From assembly GCF_900236475.1 (NCBI RefSeq), contig NZ_LT963352.1, positions 5,460,001 to 5,524,000 of the forward strand: a stretch of DNA of 64,000 nucleotides, in the 5' to 3' direction. The position numbers were made by a program, and so were the translations under genes. Numbering within the stretch: the first letter of the stretch is position 1; each line of letters starts with the position of its first letter. This document shows, in pieces, positions 18,671-30,481 of the stretch. The notes under the pieces were generated by a model, which saw only the letters and a program-made list of their open reading frames with translations, searched no databases and was not told the origin of the DNA. This stretch comes from Streptomyces chartreusis NRRL 3882. GTDB taxonomy: Bacteria > Actinomycetota > Actinomycetes > Streptomycetales > Streptomycetaceae.

Positions 18671-19238
18671 AAGCGCGCGCCGGCAAGTAAGGGGCCGTCG
18701 ACGGGAGGCTCAGGTCCGACGGGAGCAAGGAGCCGATCCAGGTGTCGCGGCGTACGCCCTTGTTGTTGGTCGCGGCGCGCAGCGTGCCTTCGATCGTGAA
18801 GCCGGCTCGTTCCGCCACCGCGCGGGAGGCGCGGTTGCCCACCTCGGCGCGCCATTCGACGCGGTCGATCGCGGCGTGGACGAAGGCCCAGCGGCAGGCC
18901 GTGAGGGCGGCCTCCGTGATGTAGCCGTTGGAGCGGTGCTGCTTGGCGGCCCAGAAGCCGATCTCGCCCACGCCCAGGGCACGCATGGTGATGCCGACCA
19001 TGCCGGCGAGTTCTCCGGAGTGGAGGAAGACGCCGAAGGTGTACATGGATCCGTCCGCCCAGCCGTCGGGGACCAACTGTTCCGTGAAGGCCTCGGCGTT
19101 CTCGCGGAGGTACGGCGAGGGGATCGTGGTCCAGCGCTGGATGTCGGGATCCTGGCAGGCGTCGTACACCGCGTCGGTGTCCTGGGGGCCGACCGTGCGC
19201 AGCAGGAGGCGGTCCGTGGTGAGTGTGACGGGGTCCAT
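18669..19238 (-). CDS. GNAT family N-acetyltransferase (RimJ/RimL type)
   Basis: A 189-aa acetyltransferase of the RimJ/RimL-like GNAT group. It begins with the typical LTTDRLLLRTVGPQDTDAVY, has EIGFWAAKQHRSNGYITEA as the acetyl-CoA binding region (a Q/RxxGxG/A-like loop), and continues with RVEWRAEVGNRASRAVAERA and GFTIEGTLR. These match enzymes that acetylate protein N-termini or small molecules; the substrate is unknown. The ATG at 19238 is chosen because longer in-frame extensions do not look coding. The gene is divergent from secA, with 280 bases between the starts. Confidence 0.88.
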   Translation of the reverse strand: MDPVTLTTDRLLLRTVGPQDTDAVYDACQDPDIQRWTTIPSPYLRENAEAFTEQLVPDGWADGSMYTFGVFLHSGELAGMVGITMRALGVGEIGFWAAKQHRSNGYITEAALTACRWAFVHAAIDRVEWRAEVGNRASRAVAERAGFTIEGTLRAATNNKGVRRDTWIGSLLPSDLSLPSTAPYLPARA

Positions 19239-19518
19239 CGGCCGATTGTGGGGGGCGGCCCTCGAAAAGCACCATCTGTTTGCTGTGGGTGAGGGTGTGA
19301 TCACGCTTCGCGTAATTCGGGCGGAGGATGCGGCACCATCCGAGGTGCCCGGACGTTGTCCCCTTTGAAGCAGAGTGAAAGCGAAATGAAGCAGCGGACG
19401 GTCGCCGTCGCGGCAGGCCCTCCCGGCGCGGTGGGGTCCTCGCATACGATGGCCGTTGCTCAGTAAGTCAAGTGGTAACCGACCGTCCCAGGCCCGACCG
19501 GCAAGGAGACCAACCCCC
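19239..19518 (+). promoter_or_regulatory. Divergent promoter region between the GNAT gene and secA
   Basis: No gene is seen in these 280 bases. TACGAT at 19445-19450 is a reasonable -10 hexamer for secA, about 70 bases before its GTG, but no clear -35 box stands at the right spacing. A good ribosome site, AAGGAGA, lies at 19503. Confidence 0.35.
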
Positions 19519-22365
<2,847 letters not shown>

Positions 22366-22391
22366 CGGTCGCCGAGGCACCGTAGAGGCTT

Positions 22392-22425
22392 GAAGGGCCG
22401 GACACCCGAGGGTGTCCGGCCCTTC
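22392..22425. terminator. Bidirectional terminator after secA
   Basis: A 15-bp perfect stem GAAGGGCCGGACACC (22392-22406) / GGTGTCCGGCCCTTC (22411-22425) with a CGAG tetraloop. It sits between the convergent secA and Rv3235-like genes and can serve both. Confidence 0.9.
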
Positions 22426-22466
22426 GGTTCGGTGGGATCGGCGGCTCTGCTGCCTACCGCGATGGC

Positions 22467-23228
22467 TCAGTCGGCCTCCGCGCGGGGCGGGCGGGGGCCG
22501 CCGAGTTCCACCGCCGTGCAGCGCCAGCGGAGGTCCTGGCCGAGTTCCAGGCGGAACGCCATGGCGCGCAGTTGGTCGCCGGCGCCGATGCGGGCGAAGG
22601 CCTCGATGGCGCCGGGGCGGGGTTCGAAGTAGCCGATGTCGCGGACGACCGGGCGGGTGCCGCGGGTGCGCAGGGGGCCGCGCTCGGCGAGCCAGGTCAG
22701 TTCGTCGTAGGCGCGGCCCCGGGTGTGGCGGAGCATCGAGTGGACGGGGCGGTGGCCGCTGAGGACGGCGAGCAGGAGGTCGGCGAAGAGGTCGGTGGGG
22801 AGGCGGTGGGGGGCCGGAGCCGGGCGGTGGGGGTGCTGGGCCGGGACGCGCGATGCGGTGGCCAGGGAGGTCGGGACGGGTGTGGTGTTCCGGGTGGCCG
22901 GGGCGGTGGTTCCCGTCGCCCTGCGGGGTGCCGTGGGGGTGGCGGAGGGTGTCGGTGGGCGGGTGTCCGTGGGACGGGTGCGGGGGCTCGCGGTGCGGGC
23001 GGAGCCCGGGGGTCGGCCGTCGGCTGCCGGGGTGCGGGCGGGGCCTCCGCCGGGCGTGCGGGGTGGGGCGGTGCCGCCGGGTGTGCGGGGAGTGGGGCTC
23101 CCGGGGGTGCGCGGGGTGGTGCCGCCGGGGGTGCGTGCGCCGGCGCTGCCGCCGGGGCGGCGCGGGTCGCGGCGGGCTGGTGGGCGGGTGGCCGGGCGCT
23201 GCTGTGCCCTCGTCATGACCTTGTACAT
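22467..23228 (-). CDS. Rv3235-like protein with Pro/Thr-rich repetitive N-terminus
   Basis: A 253-aa protein. Residues 1 to about 145 are Arg/Pro/Thr/Gly-rich with repeated PRTPGG units, probably disordered. The C-terminal 105 residues or so form a compact domain (DLFADLLLAVLSGHRPVHSM through AMAFRLELGQDLRWRCTAVE) that matches the actinobacterial family named after Mycobacterium tuberculosis Rv3235, found next to secA. Its function is unknown. The ATG at 23228 is used; a second ATG four codons in (MTRAQQ) is an alternative. It converges on secA. Confidence 0.8.
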   Translation of the reverse strand: MYKVMTRAQQRPATRPPARRDPRRPGGSAGARTPGGTTPRTPGSPTPRTPGGTAPPRTPGGGPARTPAADGRPPGSARTASPRTRPTDTRPPTPSATPTAPRRATGTTAPATRNTTPVPTSLATASRVPAQHPHRPAPAPHRLPTDLFADLLLAVLSGHRPVHSMLRHTRGRAYDELTWLAERGPLRTRGTRPVVRDIGYFEPRPGAIEAFARIGAGDQLRAMAFRLELGQDLRWRCTAVELGGPRPPRAEAD

Positions 23229-23550
23229 GGGGGGTCCCCGTTTCGTGGGCCCGGTTGATACCGGGGAGTAACTTCGGGTTGGTGATCTTGTACGGGGCCG
23301 GCGGGGGCAGGGGCAAGGAAGCGGACCCCGGGTGGCGGGGGCCGGAAATGTTCACCTATCCGGGTGATGTGGAGGGCGTGAAGCCAGTCGGTGCGGGGGT
23401 GGACCGGGTGAATGACGGGCCCGGAGTTGCCGCGTCCGGCGTCACAGGGCGGAACTCGAAAGGGGACGCGCCGCACGTATCCTGAAGGCCCTCCGGAGCC
23501 CTCCGACCGCGACAGCGACCACGAAACGACCACGAAAGAAGCGGCCAGCC
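23229..23550. other. Intergenic region between Rv3235-like and DUF6912-like genes
   Basis: These 322 bases separate two divergent genes and should hold both promoters. Open frames here are short and lack ribosome sites. TATCCT at 23478-23483 could be a -10 box for the plus-strand gene, but no matching -35 was found. Nothing else is recognisable. Confidence 0.4.
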
Positions 23551-24066
23551 ATGCGTGTCTACGTGCCCCTGACCCTCCCCGGTCTCTCCGAGGCGTACAA
23601 GACGGGTGAGCTGGGAGCCGGGCCGTTCGTCGCGTACGCCGTGACGCCCGGGCTGCGCGAGTGGTACCTCTCCGACGACATCGAGGAACTGGAGTACGCG
23701 GCGCTGAGCCGGGCCGCCCTGGCCTCGCTGCGGCTGCTGGCCGCCGATCCGGAGGCGCCGCGGCGGCGGGTCGTGGTGGCCCTGGACGTGCCCGACCGGG
23801 CCGCGAGCGCGGACCCCGACCGGGGGCTCGACCCTGCGGCGCTGGGGGAGGTGCGGGTCGCCGGCCCCGTCGCGCTGGCCAAGGCGGCGTCCGTGCATGT
23901 CGACGCGGCGGACGCGGAGGCGGACGTGACGGCGGCGGCCGAGGCCCTGCCGACGGCGGACGGTGGGGACGACGACGCGCAGTTCGTCGTGGACGGGGCG
24001 GAGGACCACGAGCTGCTGTGGTTCGCCACGCAGGAGATTCCGAACCTGGTGGGGCGCGGGAACTGA
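23551..24066 (+). CDS. DUF6912-like protein of unknown function
   Basis: A 171-aa acidic protein starting MRVYVPLTLPGLSEAYKTGE, a start typical of a conserved actinobacterial family (DUF6912 as recalled). The first 80 residues or so form a mixed alpha/beta region ending in RRRVVVALDVPD. The second part is rich in Ala, Asp and Val and ends DHELLWFATQEIPNLV. No catalytic motif, signal peptide or membrane helix is seen. It has its own upstream region and lies 88 bases before the HAD gene, so the two may be co-transcribed. Confidence 0.78.
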   Translation: MRVYVPLTLPGLSEAYKTGELGAGPFVAYAVTPGLREWYLSDDIEELEYAALSRAALASLRLLAADPEAPRRRVVVALDVPDRAASADPDRGLDPAALGEVRVAGPVALAKAASVHVDAADAEADVTAAAEALPTADGGDDDAQFVVDGAEDHELLWFATQEIPNLVGRGN

Positions 24067-24154
24067 GCCCCCGGGCGGGTGCTCTCGGGGTTCAGGGGGG
24101 CGCGTTGAGTTGCCGTTCTCTTGATTGTCAGTGGGGGCGGGTACGTTTTGGGGC

Positions 24155-24820
24155 ATGGGGAAGCAGACGGGCGCGCACATTGTCTGGGACTGGAACGGGA
24201 CGCTGTTCCATGACATCGACGCGATCATCGGGGCGACGAACGCGGCGTTCGCCGAGCTGGGGCTGGAGCCGCTGACGCTGGAGAAGTACCGGGAGCTGTA
24301 CTGCGTACCGGTGCCGAAGTTCTATGAGCGGCTGATCGGGCGGCTGCCGTCGGAGGCCGAGTGGGAGATCATGGACGAGATCTTCCATCGGTACTACGCC
24401 GAGCACCGGGTGACGTGCGGGCTGACCGTGGGGGCCGCGGAGCTGTTGGCGGGGTGGCGGTCGGCCGGGCGCAGTCAGTCGATTCTCAGCATGTACGTGC
24501 ATGAGGAGCTCGTGCCGTTGGTGCGGGGGTTCGGGATCGAGTCGCACTTCATACGCGTGGACGGGCGGACCGGGCCGTCGGGGGGTAGCAAGGCCGAGCA
24601 CATGGTGCGGCATCTGGGGTCCCTGGGTGGGGTGGATCCGGAGCGCACCGTTGTGATCGGGGATGCGGCGGATGATGCGGTGGCTGCGCGGCATGTGGGG
24701 GCTCGGGCCGTGCTGTACACCGGCGGGTCGCACAGTCGGGCGAGTCTGGAGGCGGTCGGGGTGCCGGTGGTGGACACGCTGGAGGAGGCTGTCGCGGAGG
24801 CGGAGCGGCTGGCGGCGTAG
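24155..24820 (+). CDS. HAD-superfamily hydrolase with DWNGT motif I
   Basis: A 221-aa HAD hydrolase with an alpha-helical cap after motif I. Motif I reads WDWNGTLF near residue 12, so the usual second Asp (the general acid/base) is Asn. Motif II is in QSILSMY, the motif III Lys is in GGSKAEHMV, and motif IV is VVIGDAADDAVAA. The overall pattern resembles phosphoglycolate phosphatase-like proteins. The Asn may change or weaken phosphatase chemistry; the substrate is unknown. ATG 24155 is preferred over an upstream TTG. Copy 2 of the dispersed repeat lies just downstream. Confidence 0.85.
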   Translation: MGKQTGAHIVWDWNGTLFHDIDAIIGATNAAFAELGLEPLTLEKYRELYCVPVPKFYERLIGRLPSEAEWEIMDEIFHRYYAEHRVTCGLTVGAAELLAGWRSAGRSQSILSMYVHEELVPLVRGFGIESHFIRVDGRTGPSGGSKAEHMVRHLGSLGGVDPERTVVIGDAADDAVAARHVGARAVLYTGGSHSRASLEAVGVPVVDTLEEAVAEAERLAA

Positions 24821-24844
24821 TCCTGTTCTCGGCGTTGTCCCTGA

Positions 24845-24925
24845 GGCCGGGTGGGTGCGCAGCCCGGCGCGACGGGGTGCCGCTGCGCCCACCCGTGCCG
24901 CCCTTGGCGGCACGATTGCCCGCAG
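24845..24925 (+). repeat. Dispersed intergenic hairpin repeat, copy 2
   Basis: About 81 bases closely matching copies 1 and 3: a GCCGGG/CCCGGC hairpin, GGGTGCCGCTGCGCCCACCC, then GTGCCGCC/GGCGGCAC with a CTT loop and CGATTGCCCGCAG. The loop bases differ from copy 3 while the stem still pairs. It follows the HAD gene stop by 24 bases. Confidence 0.85.
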
Positions 24926-25367
24926 CCAGGTGTAGCGGCACTGTGCAGAACGTCAAACTTCCAGGCCGGGTTTTGTACACATACGGCTCATGACGGGCCC
25001 CCTGTAATGAGCGATAGCCTTGGTGGCGTGATCAGCGCGATAGTTCGCGGGGACGTCGTCGTCCCTGCCCTGCGCCCGGAGAGCACGGACTACATCCGTG
25101 ACCGGGCGGCGGTCGCTGGTCTTCGCGGGCGGGACGGGGCTTCGAGGACTCCCGGGACGCCGAGCACCACCCGGACCGAGGCGTCGCAGAGAGCAGCCTC
25201 ACACCCGTGGAGCAGCTCAAGATTGGCTCAGACACCCCCGCTCATCTCACCTTGCGGCATAGCGTCGGAACAGACCGGATACCCCGTGTCACGGCGTGAC
25301 GTCGTAAGCGCAGAGGCCGTACTTCCTTCTACGTCACGCAACGGCGCGCGACAGGAGCCAGAGGACA
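24926..25367 (+). promoter_or_regulatory. Upstream region of the glutamate dehydrogenase gene
   Basis: No convincing gene is seen in these 442 bases. A perfect palindrome GTCACG-G-CGTGAC lies at 25288-25300, about 70 bases before the ATG, and an ACGTCACG half-site recurs at about 25331-25338; these may be regulator sites. A frame starting ATGAGCGATAGCC at 25006 runs into the dehydrogenase gene, but coding character fades after about 45 codons. The ribosome site GGAGCCAGAGG precedes the dehydrogenase start. Confidence 0.45.
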
Positions 25368-28300
25368 ATGCAGACCAAGCTGGACGAAGCCAAGGCCGAG
25401 TTGCTCGAGAGGGCCGCCCGGGTAGCTGAGAACAGCCCGGTCGGGGGGCACCTACCGACCGGGTCGACGGGCGAGGAGACCCCAGACGCCCAGGAAGCCC
25501 CGGATCGCGAGTCCCTGCTCTCGTTCCTCCAGCGTTACTACCTGCACACGGCCCCGGAGGACCTCACCGACCGCGACCCGGTCGATGTCTTCGGAGCCGC
25601 CGTCTCGCACTACCGGCTGGCCGAGAACCGCCCCCAGGGCACGGCCAACGTGCGGGTGCACACCCCCACGGTCGAAGAGAACGGGTGGACGTGCAGCCAC
25701 TCCGTCGTCGAGGTCGTCACCGACGACATGCCCTTCCTCGTCGACTCCGTCACCAATGAGCTGACGCGGCAGGGGCGCGGGATCCACGTCGTCATCCACC
25801 CGCAGTTCGTCGTGCGGCGCGATGTCACCGGCAAGCTCATCGAAGTGCTGCCCACGACCTCGACCGGCTTCGGCGACCTTCCGCACGACGCGCACATCGA
25901 GTCCTGGATCCATGTCGAGATCGACCGCGAGACCGACCGGGCCGACCTGAAGCAGATCACCGCCGATTTGCTGCGGGTGCTGTCCGACGCCCGTGAGGCC
26001 GTCGAGGACTGGGGCAAGATGCGGGAAGCGGCGACCCGGCTGGCGGAGGGGCTGCCGGACGAGCCCACCCCCGCCGACCTGCCCGGACCCCAGGTCGAGG
26101 AGGCCCGCGAGCTGCTGCGCTGGCTGGCCGACGACCACTTCACCTTCCTCGGCTACCGCGAGTACCAGCTGCGCGGGGACGACTCACTGGCCGCCGTGCC
26201 CGGCACCGGCCTCGGCATCCTGCGTGCCGACCCGCACCACTCCGACCAGGAGAGCCACCCGGTCAGCCCGTCCTTCGAGCGGCTGCCCGCCGACGCCCGG
26301 GCCAAGGCCCGCGAGCACAAGCTGCTCGTCCTGACCAAGGCGAACAGCCGGGCGACCGTGCACCGGCCGTCGTACCTGGACTACATCGGGGTCAAGAAGT
26401 TCGACGCCGAGGGCAATGTCGTCGGCGAGCGGCGGTTCCTCGGACTGTTCTCCTCCGCCGCCTACACCGAGTCCGTGCGCCGCGTCCCGGTCATCCGGCG
26501 CAAGGTCGAGGAGGTCCTCGAACAGGCCGGGTTCTCGCCCAACAGCCACGACGGACGCGACCTGCTCCAGATCCTGGAGACGTACCCGCGCGACGAGCTG
26601 TTCCAGACCCCGGTCGACGAGCTGCGGTCCATCGTCACCTCCGTCCTCTACCTCCAGGAGCGCAGGCGGCTGAGGCTCTACCTGCGCCAGGACGAGTACG
26701 GGCGCTACTACTCCGCCCTCGTCTACCTCCCGCGCGACCGCTACACCACGGCCGTCCGCCTGCGGATCATCGAGATCCTCAAGGAGGAACTGGGCGGCAT
26801 CAGCGTCGACTTCACGGCCTGGAACACCGAGTCGATCCTGTCCCGGCTGCACTTCGTGGTCCGGGTCCCGCAGGGCACCGAGCTGCCCGAGCTGTCCGAC
26901 GCCGACAAGGAGCGCATCGAGGCCCGGCTGGTGGAGGCCGCCCGCTCCTGGGAGGACGCCTTCTCCGAGGCGCTCAACGCCGAGCTCGGCGAGGAACACG
27001 CGGCGGAACTGATGCGCCGGTACGCGCACGCCTTCCCCGAGGGCTACAAGGCCGACCACAACCCGCGCGCCGCGGTCGCCGACCTCGTCCACCTCGAACA
27101 GCTGAACGCCGAGGAGGGCAAGGACTTCGCGCTCAGCCTCTACGAGCCGGTGGGCGCCGCCCCCGAGGAGCGCCGCTTCAAGATCTACCGCACGGGCGAC
27201 GCCATCTCCCTGTCGGCGGTGCTGCCGGTCCTCAACCGGCTCGGCGTCGAGGTCGTCGACGAGCGGCCGTACGAGCTGCGCTGCTCGGACCGGAGCGTGG
27301 CCTGGATCTACGACTTCGGCCTGCGCATGCCCCGCTCCCGCAACGGCGGGGACTACCTCGGCGACGACGCCCGCGAGCGGTTCCAGGACGCCTTCGCCGC
27401 CACGTGGACCGGCAAGGCGGAGAACGACGGCTTCAACGCCCTGGTGCTGAGCGCCGGACTGACCTGGCGCCAGGCGATGGTGCTGCGGGCGTACGCGAAG
27501 TACCTGCGGCAGGCGGCGTCGACGTTCAGCCAGGACTACATGGAGGACACCCTCCGCAACAACGTCCACACCACCCGCCTGCTCGTCTCCCTGTTCGAGG
27601 CGCGGATGTCGCCCGACCGGCAGCGCGCGGGGCACGAGATCGTGGACGCGCTGCTGGAGGAGGTCGACGCGGCCCTCGACCAGGTGGCCTCGCTCGACGA
27701 GGACCGGATCCTGCGGTCCTTCCTCACGGTCATCAAGGCGACGCTGCGGACCAACTTCTTCCAGGAGGCGGCGGGCGGCAAGCCGCACGACTACGTCTCC
27801 ATGAAGTTCGACCCGCAGGCCATCCCCGACCTGCCGGCGCCACGCCCGGCGTTCGAGATCTGGGTGTACTCGCCGCGCGTCGAGGGCGTGCACCTGCGCT
27901 TCGGCAAGGTCGCGCGCGGCGGCCTGCGCTGGTCCGACCGCCGTGAGGACTTCCGTACGGAGATCCTCGGCCTGGTCAAGGCGCAGATGGTGAAGAACAC
28001 CGTCATCGTGCCGGTCGGCGCCAAGGGCGGCTTCGTCGCCAAGCAGCTGCCCGACCCGAGCCTCGACCGCGACGCGTGGATGGCCGAGGGCATCGCCAGC
28101 TACAAGACGTTCATCTCGGCGCTGCTCGACATCACCGACAACATGGTGGCCGGTGAGGTCGTGCCCCCGGCGGACGTCGTCCGGCACGACGAGGACGACA
28201 CCTACCTCGTCGTCGCCGCCGACAAGGGCACCGCGACCTTCTCCGATATCGCCAACGAGGTCGCCGAGCAGTACAACTTCTGGCTCGGCGACGCCTTCGC

Positions 28301-30326
28301 CTCCGGTGGCTCGGCCGGCTACGACCACAAGGGCATGGGCATCACCGCCCGCGGCGCCTGGGAGTCCGTCAAGCGGCACTTCCGGGAGCTGGGCGTGGAC
28401 ACCCAGACCGAGGACTTCACGGTCGTCGGCATCGGCGACATGTCCGGTGACGTGTTCGGCAACGGCATGCTGCTCTCCGAGCACATCCGGCTGGTGGCCG
28501 CCTTCGACCACCGGCACATCTTCATCGACCCGAACCCGGACGCCGCCACCTCCTACGCCGAGCGCCGCCGCCTGTTCGAGCTGCCGCGTTCCAGCTGGGA
28601 GGACTACGACAAGGAGCTGCTGTCGGCCGGCGGCGGCATCTTCCCGCGCACGGCCAAGGCGATCCCGGTCAACGCGCACATCCGCGAGGCCCTCGGCATC
28701 GAGTCCAAGGTCACCAAGCTGACCCCGGCCGACCTGATGAAGGCGATCCTCCAGGCGCCGGTGGACCTGCTCTGGAACGGCGGCATCGGCACGTACGTCA
28801 AGTCCTCCGTCGAGTCCAACGCGGACGTCGGCGACAAGGCCAACGACGCCATCCGCGTCGACGGCAAGGACCTGCGCGTCAAGGTCGTCGGCGAGGGCGG
28901 CAACCTGGGTCTGACCCAGCTCGGCCGGATCGAGTTCGCGCGGCACGGCGGCCGGATCAACACCGACGCCATCGACAACAGCGCGGGCGTGGACACCTCC
29001 GACCACGAGGTGAACATCAAGATCCTGCTCAACGGCCTGGTCGCGGACGGCGACATGACCGTCAAGCAGCGCAACAAGCTGCTCGCCGAGATGACCGACG
29101 AGGTCGGCCACCTGGTGCTGCGCAACAACTACGCGCAGAACACGGCGATCGCCAACGCTCTCGCCCAGTCCAAGGACATGCTCCACGCCCAGCAGCGCTT
29201 CATGAAGCACCTGGTCAGGGAGGGCCACCTCGACCGGGCGCTGGAGTTCCTGCCCACCGACCGGCAGATCCGCGAGCGGCTCGCCCAGGGGCAGGGCCTG
29301 ACCAGCCCGGAGACGGCCGTCCTGCTGGCGTACACGAAGATCACGGTCGCCGAGGAGCTGCTGCACACCTCACTGCCCGACGACCCGTACCTGCGGGGCC
29401 TGCTGCACTGCTACTTCCCGACCGCGCTGCGCGAGCAGTTCGCCGAGCGCATCGACGGCCACCCGCTGCGCCGTGAGATCACCACGACCGTCCTGGTCAA
29501 CGACACGGTCAACACCGGCGGTACGACGTACCTGCACCGCCTGCGGGAGGAGACCGGCGCGTCCCTGGAGGAGATCGTCCGGGCCCAGACCGCGGCCCGC
29601 GCGATCTTCCGCTCCGCCGAGGTGTGGGACGGGGTGGAGGCGCTCGACAACAAGGTCGAGGCCGACGTCCAGACCCGCATCCGGCTGCACTCGCGGCGCC
29701 TCGTGGAGCGCGGCACGCGCTGGCTGCTCAACAACCGGCCGCAGCCGCTCCAGCTCGCCGAGACCGTCGACTTCTTCGCCGACCGGGTCGAGCAGGTCTG
29801 GGGGCAGCTGCCGAAGCTGCTGCGCGGCGCGGATCTGGAGTGGTACCAGAAGATCTACGACGAGCTGACGGACGCCGGCGTTCCGGACGAACTCGCCACC
29901 CGCGTGGCCGGGTTCTCCTCCGCCTTCCCGACGCTCGACATCGTCTCGGTCGGCGACCGCATGGGCCGGGAGCCGCTGGACGTCGCCGAGGTCTACTACG
30001 ACCTCGCCGACCGGCTGCGGATCACCCAGCTCATGGACCGCATCATCGAGCTGCCCCGCGCCGACCGCTGGCAGTCCATGGCCCGCGCGGCGATCCGCGA
30101 GGACCTGTACGCGGCGCACGCGGCGCTGACCGCCGACGTCCTGGCGGTGGGCAACGGCACCTCGACGCCCGAGCAGCGCTACAAGGCGTGGGAGCAGAAG
30201 AACGCGGCGATCCTCGGCCGGGCCCGCACCACACTGGAGGAGATCCAGAGCTCCGAGGCGTTCGACCTCGCGAACCTGTCGGTGGCGATGCGGACGATGA
30301 GGACGCTGCTGCGGACGCATTCGTAG
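25368..30326 (+). CDS. gdh: NAD-dependent glutamate dehydrogenase, large (180 kDa) class
   Basis: A 1652-aa enzyme that oxidatively deaminates glutamate to 2-oxoglutarate, linking nitrogen and carbon metabolism in the cytoplasm. This size is typical of the large actinobacterial/proteobacterial class first described in Streptomyces clavuligerus. The N-terminal 700 residues or so are regulatory (ACT-like modules; for example VVTDDMPFLVDSVTNEL). The catalytic core begins near residue 850 with GGLRWSDRREDFRTE, VKAQMVKNTVIVPVGAKGGF (substrate Lys) and DMSGDVFGNGMLLS (dinucleotide site). The C-terminal 400 residues or so are helical and class-specific. The frame is uninterrupted. It is monocistronic, followed by a repeat and a terminator. 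Confidence 0.97.
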   Translation: MQTKLDEAKAELLERAARVAENSPVGGHLPTGSTGEETPDAQEAPDRESLLSFLQRYYLHTAPEDLTDRDPVDVFGAAVSHYRLAENRPQGTANVRVHTPTVEENGWTCSHSVVEVVTDDMPFLVDSVTNELTRQGRGIHVVIHPQFVVRRDVTGKLIEVLPTTSTGFGDLPHDAHIESWIHVEIDRETDRADLKQITADLLRVLSDAREAVEDWGKMREAATRLAEGLPDEPTPADLPGPQVEEARELLRWLADDHFTFLGYREYQLRGDDSLAAVPGTGLGILRADPHHSDQESHPVSPSFERLPADARAKAREHKLLVLTKANSRATVHRPSYLDYIGVKKFDAEGNVVGERRFLGLFSSAAYTESVRRVPVIRRKVEEVLEQAGFSPNSHDGRDLLQILETYPRDELFQTPVDELRSIVTSVLYLQERRRLRLYLRQDEYGRYYSALVYLPRDRYTTAVRLRIIEILKEELGGISVDFTAWNTESILSRLHFVVRVPQGTELPELSDADKERIEARLVEAARSWEDAFSEALNAELGEEHAAELMRRYAHAFPEGYKADHNPRAAVADLVHLEQLNAEEGKDFALSLYEPVGAAPEERRFKIYRTGDAISLSAVLPVLNRLGVEVVDERPYELRCSDRSVAWIYDFGLRMPRSRNGGDYLGDDARERFQDAFAATWTGKAENDGFNALVLSAGLTWRQAMVLRAYAKYLRQAASTFSQDYMEDTLRNNVHTTRLLVSLFEARMSPDRQRAGHEIVDALLEEVDAALDQVASLDEDRILRSFLTVIKATLRTNFFQEAAGGKPHDYVSMKFDPQAIPDLPAPRPAFEIWVYSPRVEGVHLRFGKVARGGLRWSDRREDFRTEILGLVKAQMVKNTVIVPVGAKGGFVAKQLPDPSLDRDAWMAEGIASYKTFISALLDITDNMVAGEVVPPADVVRHDEDDTYLVVAADKGTATFSDIANEVAEQYNFWLGDAFASGGSAGYDHKGMGITARGAWESVKRHFRELGVDTQTEDFTVVGIGDMSGDVFGNGMLLSEHIRLVAAFDHRHIFIDPNPDAATSYAERRRLFELPRSSWEDYDKELLSAGGGIFPRTAKAIPVNAHIREALGIESKVTKLTPADLMKAILQAPVDLLWNGGIGTYVKSSVESNADVGDKANDAIRVDGKDLRVKVVGEGGNLGLTQLGRIEFARHGGRINTDAIDNSAGVDTSDHEVNIKILLNGLVADGDMTVKQRNKLLAEMTDEVGHLVLRNNYAQNTAIANALAQSKDMLHAQQRFMKHLVREGHLDRALEFLPTDRQIRERLAQGQGLTSPETAVLLAYTKITVAEELLHTSLPDDPYLRGLLHCYFPTALREQFAERIDGHPLRREITTTVLVNDTVNTGGTTYLHRLREETGASLEEIVRAQTAARAIFRSAEVWDGVEALDNKVEADVQTRIRLHSRRLVERGTRWLLNNRPQPLQLAETVDFFADRVEQVWGQLPKLLRGADLEWYQKIYDELTDAGVPDELATRVAGFSSAFPTLDIVSVGDRMGREPLDVAEVYYDLADRLRITQLMDRIIELPRADRWQSMARAAIREDLYAAHAALTADVLAVGNGTSTPEQRYKAWEQKNAAILGRARTTLEEIQSSEAFDLANLSVAMRTMRTLLRTHS

Positions 30327-30348
30327 CGGAATTCGTAGGACTGCTCGC

Positions 30349-30374
30349 AGGAGCAGGAGCAGGAGCAGGAGCAC
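30349..30374 (+). repeat. Hexanucleotide tandem repeat after the dehydrogenase gene
   Basis: Four exact CAGGAG units (30349-30372) plus CA lie 22 bases after the dehydrogenase stop and just before its terminator. It is non-coding, G-rich, and could vary in copy number by slippage. Confidence 0.85.
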
Positions 30375-30385
30375 GGTTTGCTGGG

Positions 30386-30424
30386 CGCCCCGGGCCGATT
30401 CCGGCCCGGGGCGCTTTCTTCTTG
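30386..30424 (+). terminator. Rho-independent terminator of the glutamate dehydrogenase gene
   Basis: A 12-bp perfect stem GCGCCCCGGGCC (30386-30397) / GGCCCGGGGCGC (30404-30415), loop GATTCC, then TTTCTTCTT. It separates the dehydrogenase from the glycopolymer locus. Confidence 0.93.
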
Positions 30425-30481
30425 GCGTGTCTTAGGGCGGTTCGAGTGGAGGACTTACCGTTTCCGGCTAAGGCTTGGGGC

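Noticed and set aside
24851..25429. A possible gene upstream of the glutamate dehydrogenase (a frame with ATG near 25006)
   Set aside because: The first 45 codons or so look passable but then lose coding character, it overlaps the dehydrogenase start, and its upstream part lies in the dispersed repeat.
26184..29366. A 1060-codon open frame antisense to the glutamate dehydrogenase gene
   Set aside because: Composition is typical of an antisense shadow, and the plus-strand gene has clear catalytic motifs throughout.
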